From the NCBI GenBank assembly GCA_045546535.1, contig JAZQDA010000170.1:1-6114 (forward strand): a DNA stretch of 6,114 bases, written 5' to 3'. Shown one piece after another: positions 1 to 5,049 of the stretch. Each line of letters begins with the position of its first letter. Position 1 is the first letter of the stretch. The notes under the pieces are model-generated. The model was not told where the DNA came from. It saw nothing but the letters and a program-made list of their open reading frames with translations, and made no database searches. This DNA comes from RGIG1828 sp045546535 (GTDB lineage: Bacteria > Bacillota > Clostridia > UMGS1810). The position numbers and the translations under genes are program-made.

Positions 1-327
1 CAGACAGTTATTGCTTGTATAGTTCAGGCTTGTGACGCAATAAGTGCCGCAAGACCCGGTGCAAGACGAGAAAACCTTGTAACATACATAAAACGTCTTG
101 AAAAACTTGAAGAAATTGCAAACTCTTTTGACGGAGTTGAAAAATCCTTTGCAATTCAGGCAGGACGCGAAGTAAGAATTATGGTTAAACCTGAAGATGT
201 CAAAGATGAGGATACAATTCTCATAGCACGCGACATTGTTAAGAAAATCGAAAGCGAACTTGAATATCCCGGTCAGATTAAGGTAAATGTAATCAGGGAA
301 ACACGCTCTGTCGATTACGCTAAATAA
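1..327 (+). CDS. rny: Ribonuclease Y, C-terminal 108 residues (5' end outside window)
   Basis: RNase Y is a membrane-anchored endoribonuclease that starts mRNA decay in Bacillota. Its full architecture is an N-terminal membrane helix, coiled coil, KH domain, HD domain and C-terminal region. Only the last part is present here: the reading frame is open from base 1 and ends at TAA 325-327. The translation contains AISAARPGARRE, YIKRLEKLEEIA, GVEKSFAIQAGREVRIMVKP and a terminal YPGQIKVNVIRETRSVDYAK, which I recognise as nearly the same as the end of Bacillus subtilis RNase Y. The HD catalytic motif lies upstream of the window. The next gene is ymdB, the usual downstream neighbour of rny in Bacillota, which supports the call. 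No frameshift or truncation is visible at this end of the protein. Confidence 0.97.
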   Translation, partial: QTVIACIVQACDAISAARPGARRENLVTYIKRLEKLEEIANSFDGVEKSFAIQAGREVRIMVKPEDVKDEDTILIARDIVKKIESELEYPGQIKVNVIRETRSVDYAK

Positions 328-346
328 TATAATCAAAAATTATAGG

Positions 347-366
347 AGCGGGCTTTTAAGCCCGCT
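347..366 (+). terminator. Hairpin between rny and ymdB, possible weak intrinsic terminator
   Basis: A perfect 9-bp inverted repeat (AGCGGGCTT 347-355, AAGCCCGCT 358-366) is separated by TT; the folded RNA would open the inner A-U pairs to make a usable loop. The stem is GC-rich, but the following bases (TCTGTTGTT) form only a broken T tract. It could stop part of the transcription leaving rny, or act as a processing or stability element with read-through into ymdB. I found no good promoter between it and ymdB. Confidence 0.55.
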
Positions 367-416
367 TCTGTTGTTAAATAATCTGTTAATACTCAGAGCG
401 AAAGGGGGCAGGGAAA

Positions 417-1190
417 ATGAAAATACTTGCAATAGGCGATGTTTTTGCAGAGTGCGGAGTTGAGCATACCTCGCTTGTTTTAAGGAGTATAATTGAGGAA
501 GAAAGTATAGATTTTTGCATAGCAAACGGTGAGAACGCATCAGGTTCTGGGATAACACGCCGTGCATATAATGAACTCTGCGATGCGGGGGTTGATTTCA
601 TAACTTTAGGCAATCACGCATTTGGTAAAAAAGACGTACGTAACATTTTTGAAGAAGAAACAAATATCATAAGACCTGTCAACTATCCGAGAGAAACTCT
701 TGGAAACGGCTCAGCCGTAGTAAGATGTAAAGATAAAAAAATTGGCATTATAAATATTATGGGTAAGGTCGGAATGAATGTTGAAACGGAATGCCCGTTT
801 TCTTCGGTTGACCGCGAAATTGAAAACTTAAAAGACAAATACGATTTTTTAGTGGTTGATTTTCACGCAGAAGCAACAAGCGAAAAAATTGCTATGAAAT
901 ATCATCTTGAAAGACGTGCATCTGTACTTTTCGGCACACACACCCACGTTCAGACAGCAGACGAAACAGTAACACCATCAGGTCTTGGTTATATAACCGA
1001 CCTTGGTATGACGGGCGCTATGGACTCGGTTCTTGGTGTAAAAAAAGAAATAATTTTATCGAGGTTTATACACGGAGATAAACAAAAATTTGAATATGCT
1101 TATTCAAGAGCCCATCTTTGCGGGGCGATTTTTACGATAGATGACAGTACCAATAAATGCATAGATGTAAAACGAATAAGAGTAATCTGA
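417..1190 (+). CDS. ymdB: YmdB-family metallophosphoesterase (TIGR00282 type)
   Basis: This 257-residue protein belongs to the YmdB family of dinuclear-metal phosphoesterases. B. subtilis YmdB is reported to have 2',3'-cyclic nucleotide phosphodiesterase activity and to affect biofilm and motility gene choice. The expected metal and catalytic residues are in place: D8 (IGD), E39 and N40 (NGENA), N66 and H67 (GNH), H150 (DFHAEATSEK), and H175 and H177 (GTHTHVQTAD). The late motif YITDLGMTGAMDSVLG (192-207) is also typical. Length matches the family. ATG 417 is preceded by a strong Shine-Dalgarno, AAAGGGGG at 401-408, with 8 bases of spacing. It follows rny, as in other Bacillota, and runs into the lipoprotein gene after 18 bp, probably as one transcript. 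One oddity is GNHAFGKK where many relatives have GNHTWDKK or similar. Confidence 0.95.
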   Translation: MKILAIGDVFAECGVEHTSLVLRSIIEEESIDFCIANGENASGSGITRRAYNELCDAGVDFITLGNHAFGKKDVRNIFEEETNIIRPVNYPRETLGNGSAVVRCKDKKIGIINIMGKVGMNVETECPFSSVDREIENLKDKYDFLVVDFHAEATSEKIAMKYHLERRASVLFGTHTHVQTADETVTPSGLGYITDLGMTGAMDSVLGVKKEIILSRFIHGDKQKFEYAYSRAHLCGAIFTIDDSTNKCIDVKRIRVI

Positions 1191-1208
1191 CCAGAGGGGA
1201 GAGAACAT

Positions 1209-2759
1209 ATGAAAAAACTTATAAGAATAATATCGATTGTTTTGGCAAGTATGTTGATTTTTTCCGCCTGTTCAAAAGAAAGTTCTACAGATATTAAAAC
1301 GGGTGCAGATGCCGATTCGAGAAACGGCGGAGTTTTAAAAATGGGCTGTGTGCCCATAGATACACTCAATCCGCTTGTGACAGAGCATTCTTCCATACGC
1401 GATTTTCTCTCTTTAGTGTATGAAGGACTTTTCGTTGCAAATACAGACCTTGGCTACACCCCCATACTTGCAAGTGAATATGTTGCATCAAACAATAATA
1501 CTACTTACACAATAAAATTAAAAGGCGGAGTGAAATTTCACTCAGGCAAAACATTCTCTTCAGAAGACGTAATTGCAACGCTTGAATATCTTTCGCTTTA
1601 TACTACCAGATATTCCTCTTTTGTCCAAAATATCGCCTCGTATAATGCACCGTCTGAAGATACTGTGATAATAAATTTGAAAAATCCCGTATCTGATTTT
1701 ATAAATACTCTTGATTTCCCTATTCTTCCTAAAGGTCTTTCGGGCGCAGATTTCACCGTCGGCTCACAGTTTTTTGTGCCTGACGGAACGGGAATGTATG
1801 TTTATGACAGTACACTCGAATATAAAAACATCTACCTTAAAGCGAATGAAAACTGGCACAGCGATGCCAAAAGGGCACATATTGATAAAATCGATGTTGA
1901 AATTTTATCGGACGAACAGACTGTAATTTCCGCTTTTGATGCAGGAAGTATTGATGTTCTTACCACCTCGTGGAAAAGCCAGTCTGAACTGAGCCTTACC
2001 TCAAATCTTTATAACACATATAATATACCTTTAAACAGACTAACCTTTATAGGCATAAATACTCAAGTTTCCTCTTTTGATACCGCAAAAGAAAGAAAGG
2101 CTCTTATGAGCGCGGTAAATTCACAGAAAATATGCGAAGAAATTATGCTCAAAAGTGCCGTGGCGACAAATGTGCCTGTCAGAGACGGAGTTTATTTTAA
2201 CGAAGAAGATTTACCGGATTTGTCAGAAAGCGAAAAAACAGATGCAGTTAAAGAGCCAGGAGAAGTTGAAGATGGTGCTAAACCTGAGATTTTCCTCTTA
2301 TATAATTCTGACAGCAAAACCAAAAAACGCCTTGCCCTTGCTGTAAAACACCATCTCGAAATAGCGGGGTATAATATAACTCTTAATCCTCAACCGCTTG
2401 AAGAATATCTGAGAAAAGTTTCTGCCTGTGAATATGATTTGTATGTGGGGGAGGTCAGCATAGATAATGCGTCAAACTTAGAGTTTATGTTCGGCGAGGA
2501 AAGAAACGGTCAGAATATCTGCACATATTCATCTCCTGAACTTTCTGCACTTGTATCCAACCTCAACCGTATGTCAGGCAAGGAAAATAAGAGCATTGCG
2601 TGGGAAAACTTTGAAAAATATTATCTTGATAATGCTTTCCAAGTTTCTCTCTACTTTACCAAAGGAGCAGTATATGTAAATAAGAGGGTGAAAGGCAAAC
2701 TCAATCCAAATCTTTCATCTCTTCTCAATGGTTTTGAAGATCTTTATATCGAAGAATGA
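1209..2759 (+). CDS. Peptide-type ABC transporter substrate-binding lipoprotein (SBP family 5)
   Basis: The 516-residue product looks like a family 5 extracellular solute-binding protein, the OppA/DppA class that captures peptides or nickel outside the membrane. The N-terminus is a lipoprotein signal: MKKLIR, a hydrophobic stretch, then FSAC with the lipidated cysteine at C21. The -3 residue is F rather than the usual L, V or I. Mature-domain hallmarks are DTLNPL with a downstream VYEGL, YTIKLKGGVKFHSGKTFSSEDV (the family signature region), GTGMYVY, and NENWHSDAKRAHIDKIDVEIL followed by AFDAGSIDV. Residues 332-360 form an acidic linker. ATG 1209 has GGGGAG at 1196-1201. The gene sits 18 bp after ymdB and ends before a strong terminator. 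No permease or ATPase gene is next to it, so the substrate and partner are unknown. It may be an orphan receptor using another locus's transporter. Confidence 0.88.
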   Translation: MKKLIRIISIVLASMLIFSACSKESSTDIKTGADADSRNGGVLKMGCVPIDTLNPLVTEHSSIRDFLSLVYEGLFVANTDLGYTPILASEYVASNNNTTYTIKLKGGVKFHSGKTFSSEDVIATLEYLSLYTTRYSSFVQNIASYNAPSEDTVIINLKNPVSDFINTLDFPILPKGLSGADFTVGSQFFVPDGTGMYVYDSTLEYKNIYLKANENWHSDAKRAHIDKIDVEILSDEQTVISAFDAGSIDVLTTSWKSQSELSLTSNLYNTYNIPLNRLTFIGINTQVSSFDTAKERKALMSAVNSQKICEEIMLKSAVATNVPVRDGVYFNEEDLPDLSESEKTDAVKEPGEVEDGAKPEIFLLYNSDSKTKKRLALAVKHHLEIAGYNITLNPQPLEEYLRKVSACEYDLYVGEVSIDNASNLEFMFGEERNGQNICTYSSPELSALVSNLNRMSGKENKSIAWENFEKYYLDNAFQVSLYFTKGAVYVNKRVKGKLNPNLSSLLNGFEDLYIEE

Positions 2760-2767
2760 ATTTGAAT

Positions 2768-2804
2768 AAAATGCACAAAAGAGATTGTCTCTTTTGTGCA
2801 TTTT
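2768..2804 (+). terminator. Strong intrinsic terminator after the ymdB-lipoprotein operon
   Basis: ATGCACAAAAGAGA (2771-2784) and TCTCTTTTGTGCAT (2788-2801) form a perfect 14-bp stem with a 3-base loop TTG. Three extra A-T pairs on the outside (2768-2770 with 2802-2804) merge into the T run 2801-2805. It starts 8 bases after the TGA of the lipoprotein gene, so it most likely ends that transcript. Confidence 0.9.
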
Positions 2805-2818
2805 TCACGAAAATAATG

Positions 2819-2852
2819 AAAAAGCCCGTTATCATAAAAAAACGGGCTTTTT
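2819..2852 (+). terminator. Second intrinsic terminator directly downstream
   Basis: AAAAAGCCCGTT (2819-2830) pairs with AACGGGCTTTTT (2841-2852) around a 10-base A-rich loop, and the T run continues to 2854. The A run on the left arm means the same element could also end transcription arriving on the - strand. It lies 14 bases past the first terminator and just ahead of the mraZ promoter, so the dcw promoter is doubly insulated from upstream transcription. Confidence 0.87.
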
Positions 2853-2867
2853 TTATGCGAAAAACTA

Positions 2868-2896
2868 TTGCAAAATCCTTAAAAATGTTATATAAT
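2868..2896 (+). promoter_or_regulatory. Sigma-A promoter of the mraZ/dcw operon
   Basis: The -35 box TTGCAA (2868-2873; 4 of 6 to TTGACA) and a perfect -10 box TATAAT (2891-2896) are separated by exactly 17 bp. Transcription would start near 2903, about 75 bases before the mraZ start codon. It is the only near-consensus promoter I noticed in the window and is well placed, just after two terminators and just before the repeated operator. Confidence 0.85.
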
Positions 2897-2900
2897 CATA

Positions 2901-2940
2901 AAAAAGTGGTGAAAAGTGGGCTTAAATGGTAATAAGTGGT
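2901..2940 (+). promoter_or_regulatory. MraZ operator: four in-phase 10-bp repeats
   Basis: Four consecutive 10-mers, AAAAAGTGGT, GAAAAGTGGG, CTTAAATGGT and AATAAGTGGT, share the core AAGTGG (third copy AAATGG) with no gaps. Known MraZ boxes are direct repeats at about one helical turn: TGGG-type repeats with 5-base spacers in E. coli and AAAGTG-type repeats in mycoplasmas. These copies fit that pattern and lie between the -10 box and mraZ, overlapping the expected transcription start. Bound MraZ, a ring-shaped oligomer, would touch the same face of the helix four times and block initiation. Binding is inferred from the pattern and position. Confidence 0.85.
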
Positions 2941-2963
2941 AGATTTCACCAAAAATGTAAAAG

Positions 2964-2973
2964 AAAGGAAGTG
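2964..2973 (+). promoter_or_regulatory. Shine-Dalgarno that fixes the mraZ GTG start
   Basis: AAAGGAAGTG ends 6 bases before GTG 2980, and the resulting protein starts exactly where MraZ homologues do. This decides against the longer reading frame that opens at ATG 2926. Confidence 0.8.
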
Positions 2974-2979
2974 AAGAAT

Positions 2980-3411
2980 GTGTTCAGTGGCGAATATCAG
3001 CATACACTCGATGCAAAAGGCAGAGTAATAATGCCCGCGAAATTCCGTGAACTTCTGGGTGATAAGTTTTTCGTTACCAGAGGTCTTGACTCAAATCTCC
3101 TGGTCTTTGACCGTTCTGAATGGCAGAAGTTCTATGACAAACTGAGCACACTTCCTCTTTCAAACAAAAATTCCCGTAACTTTTCAAGGTATTTTCTGGC
3201 AAGTGCTATTGAATGTGAAACGGACAAGCAGGGAAGAGTACTTATCCCCCAACCATTAAAAGAGTCTGCTAACCTTTCCAAAGATATCACAATCATCGGC
3301 AACGGAAACAAACTTGAAATATGGGATACAAAAACATGGGCTGACCATATCGGCTCTATCGACACAGATGAACTTGCTGACAATCTTTGCGAAATCGGCA
3401 TAATGATATAA
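2980..3411 (+). CDS. mraZ: Transcriptional regulator MraZ
   Basis: MraZ is the DNA-binding regulator encoded first in the dcw cluster and is known to control its own operon. The 143-residue product begins with FSGEYQHTLDAKGR after a GTG start and carries the two expected AbrB-like swapped-hairpin modules: DAKGR at 11-15 followed by VIMPAKFRE, and DKQGR at 82-86 followed by VLIPQPLKE. Its length equals that of typical MraZ proteins. I chose GTG 2980 over the upstream in-frame ATG 2926 because the ATG lies inside the operator repeats, has no Shine-Dalgarno and would add 18 residues absent from the family. GTG 2980 has AAAGGAAGTG at 2964-2973, ideally spaced. rsmH follows 12 bases after the stop. 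Confidence 0.96.
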   Translation: MFSGEYQHTLDAKGRVIMPAKFRELLGDKFFVTRGLDSNLLVFDRSEWQKFYDKLSTLPLSNKNSRNFSRYFLASAIECETDKQGRVLIPQPLKESANLSKDITIIGNGNKLEIWDTKTWADHIGSIDTDELADNLCEIGIMI

Positions 3412-3423
3412 GGAGAGTTTGGG

Positions 3424-4356
3424 GTGGAGTTCAAACACGTATCTGTTCTTTTAAATGAAACTATAGATTCTTTAAAAATCAAACCCGACGGCATATATGT
3501 TGACGGGACTCTCGGAGGCGGAGGACACAGTTTTGAAATTCTTTCGCGTCTGGGGAAAAACGGCAGACTCATCGGCATAGACCGTGATACCGAAGCGTTA
3601 GATGCTGCAAGGAAAAGACTGTCATCATTTTCAAATGTTACATATGTTCATTCAAACTATAAAGAAATAAAGCACATCCTTTCAAGTGAAAACTTGGAAA
3701 ACATAGACGGTGCAGTCATAGACCTTGGCGTTTCGTCATATCAACTTGACTGCACCGAGCGGGGATTTTCCTATATGGACGACGCACCGCTTGATATGAG
3801 AATGGATAAAGCAAGTTCATTCAGTGCTTATGATGTTGTAAATACATATTCTGAAAAGGCGCTCACAGAGATTTTTTACAACTACGGTGAAGAGCGTTTT
3901 TCAAAAAGAGTTGCACAGTTAATTACACAAACAAGGGAAACAAAACCAATAGAAACAACACTAGAACTTGTTGAGATAATAAAAAAAGCAATCCCTGAAA
4001 AATTCCGTCAGAAAGGTTCGCATCCTGCCAAAAGAGTTTTTCAGGCAATAAGAATAGAGGTAAACGCAGAACTTGAGCCTTTGAAAGATGCGCTTTGTGA
4101 TTTTTTTGACGCACTCTCATCAGGCGGAAGGCTTAGCGTAATAACTTTTCATTCGCTTGAAGACCGCATAGTAAAGAAAGTCTTTGCTTCTTTTCAACAA
4201 GGCTGTACCTGTCCTAAGGACTTCCCGATATGCGTTTGCGGAAACAAACCAAGAGGAAAGGTAATCACAACAAAACCCATACTTCCCACAGAGGAAGAGA
4301 TTGAAATAAACAAGCGCTCAAAAAGTGCAAAACTCAGAGTTGTAGAAAAATTATAA
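3424..4356 (+). CDS. rsmH: 16S rRNA (cytosine1402-N4)-methyltransferase RsmH (MraW)
   Basis: RsmH is the SAM-dependent enzyme that N4-methylates C1402 in the decoding centre of 16S rRNA. The 310-residue product matches the family in length and motifs: HVSVLLNETID (5-15), the SAM-binding loop DGTLGGGGHS (27-36), DRD (53-55), DLGVSSYQLD (100-109), ERGFSYMDDAPLDMRMD (112-128), YGEERFSKR (154-162), HPAKRVFQAIRIEVNAEL (200-217), GGRLSVITFHSLEDRIVK (234-251) and a basic tail with SKSAKLRV. A CTCPKDFPICVC segment (261-272) holds four closely spaced cysteines, a pattern I recall from other Bacillota RsmH proteins. GTG 3424 is served by AAGGAG at 3410-3415, which overlaps the mraZ stop, suggesting translational coupling. 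ftsL follows directly. Confidence 0.97.
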   Translation: MEFKHVSVLLNETIDSLKIKPDGIYVDGTLGGGGHSFEILSRLGKNGRLIGIDRDTEALDAARKRLSSFSNVTYVHSNYKEIKHILSSENLENIDGAVIDLGVSSYQLDCTERGFSYMDDAPLDMRMDKASSFSAYDVVNTYSEKALTEIFYNYGEERFSKRVAQLITQTRETKPIETTLELVEIIKKAIPEKFRQKGSHPAKRVFQAIRIEVNAELEPLKDALCDFFDALSSGGRLSVITFHSLEDRIVKKVFASFQQGCTCPKDFPICVCGNKPRGKVITTKPILPTEEEIEINKRSKSAKLRVVEKL

Positions 4357-4363
4357 CGAGGTG
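4357..4363 (+). promoter_or_regulatory. Shine-Dalgarno ACGAGGTGA region that fixes the ftsL TTG start
   Basis: CGAGGTG and the following A form a near-perfect match to the anti-SD complement (GAGGTGA), beginning right after the rsmH stop codon. TTG 4370 lies 6 bases beyond it. The alternative GTG at 4361 is itself part of this ribosome-binding sequence and has nothing upstream at the right distance, so TTG is the better start. Confidence 0.7.
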
Positions 4364-4369
4364 AACAAA

Positions 4370-4855
4370 TTGTCCGCAGCATACTATATCGGAACATCTG
4401 CCTATAAAATGGAACAATATAATTCCTATACTGAAAAAATGCAGGAAAAACAGGAAGAGAAAAAAAGGGTAAAGACAATGGCAAAAAAACTTACCCGCAA
4501 AAAACTTATCCTTGCATTCTCTGCAGTGGTATTTGTAGCAACAGCATTTTTGTACCTCAATGTAGTACTGCTTCAGACATCAGCCAGTTACACCTCTAAG
4601 GTTGCCCAACTTGAAGACCTTAAAATGAGAAACGCACAACTTAGTTTCGATGTTGCATCTGGAGTAGACCTTGCCGTTGTTGAAGCAAAGGCGAAAAACG
4701 AATACGGAATGCAAAGGCCCGAAAGCCATCAGAATGTATATGTTAAAGTTTGTCAGAACGAATATGCCGAAACCTTTACGGCTCCCCGAACAGATGCAGG
4801 ATTTGTAGAACGTATGATAACAAGCCTTAAGGCATTTTTGGCATATATCGGATAA
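4370..4855 (+). CDS. ftsL: Cell division protein FtsL (FtsL/DivIC type)
   Basis: FtsL is a small bitopic membrane protein that joins DivIB and DivIC to activate septal peptidoglycan synthesis. From the TTG start the product has 161 residues: a charged cytoplasmic segment (1-45, rich in K and E), one transmembrane helix (about 46-68), then an extracellular helical region (about 72-112) with heptad-like LEDLKMRNAQLSFDV, ending in the FtsL/DivIC-type motif EAKAKNEYGMQRPE (105-118) and VYVKV. A tail of about 40 residues follows, longer than usual for the family. Sequence conservation in FtsL is poor, so the call rests on topology, motif and position between rsmH and the PBP gene. A GTG at 4361 (164 aa) and an internal ATG at 4478 are alternative starts. 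Confidence 0.9.
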   Translation: MSAAYYIGTSAYKMEQYNSYTEKMQEKQEEKKRVKTMAKKLTRKKLILAFSAVVFVATAFLYLNVVLLQTSASYTSKVAQLEDLKMRNAQLSFDVASGVDLAVVEAKAKNEYGMQRPESHQNVYVKVCQNEYAETFTAPRTDAGFVERMITSLKAFLAYIG

Positions 4856-5049
4856 TTTACAAATATAATCAAAGTGAAGCATTTTGGTTTTACCCGATAT
4901 AGACAAACTGCCTGCGGGAAATATTAAACATAGACGCCTTTTTGAGCATCGACCGTATCGGCAAGAATTTCGGTCCTGACCAAAAAGGCTTGCTTTTTCA
5001 ATAAGACTATTATTTTATTTGTAATTTGTTGCCAGTAAGGAGATTTCAA
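4856..5049 (+). other. 194-bp gap between ftsL and the PBP gene, with inverted repeats
   Basis: I see no convincing gene here. The stretch holds a hairpin with 9-bp outer arms (4936-4989, listed separately), CCGATATA (4894-4901) that is complementary both to TATATCGG at the end of ftsL (4844-4851) and, over six bases, to TATCGG at 4956-4961, and a CCCG/CGGG pair (4893-4896, 4915-4918). These pairings compete, so the RNA could adopt more than one fold. The last part, 5000-5036, is very AT-rich and carries no clear promoter; TTGCTT (4990-4995) with TTTTAT (5013-5018) at 17 bp is a weak candidate only. A 31-codon frame opening at TTG 4884 is weak. Confidence 0.5.
4936..4998 (+). terminator. Possible terminator or attenuator hairpin upstream of the PBP gene
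   Basis: GCCTTTTTG (4936-4944) and CAAAAAGGC (4981-4989) are perfect 9-bp complementary arms. Inside, GACCG (4951-4955) can pair with CGGTC (4971-4975). The 3' arm is followed by TTGCTTTTT (4990-4998), a T-rich tail. AAAAAG in the 3' arm (4982-4987) can instead pair with CTTTTT (4993-4998), which would break the larger stem. The arrangement fits a weak terminator or attenuator, but no ligand-binding class is recognisable to me and the function is inferred. Confidence 0.4.

Noticed and set aside
371..391. Possible promoter upstream of ymdB (TTGTTA with TTAATA)
   Set aside because: The spacing between the boxes is about 9 bp, far too short for sigma-A.
1711..1926. 71-codon + strand frame inside the lipoprotein gene
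   Set aside because: It lies in another frame of a well-supported gene and has no recognisable content.
3132..3578. 148-codon open frame on the - strand across mraZ and rsmH
   Set aside because: It is fully antisense to two clearly identified genes, has no recognisable protein features, and its cysteine/proline/serine-rich composition looks like a reading shadow.
4823..4840. GCCTTAAGGC palindrome followed by ATTTTTG near the end of ftsL
   Set aside because: The palindrome leaves too small a loop for a stable hairpin and lies inside coding sequence; probably chance.
4580..4906. 108-codon - strand frame overlapping ftsL and the gap
   Set aside because: Mostly antisense to the FtsL helical region and tail; no Shine-Dalgarno or known motif seen, so treated as a shadow.
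4990..5018. Possible promoter for the PBP gene (TTGCTT, 17 bp, TTTTAT)
   Set aside because: Only 3 of 6 and 4 of 6 matches to consensus in a strongly AT-rich stretch, where such matches are expected by chance.
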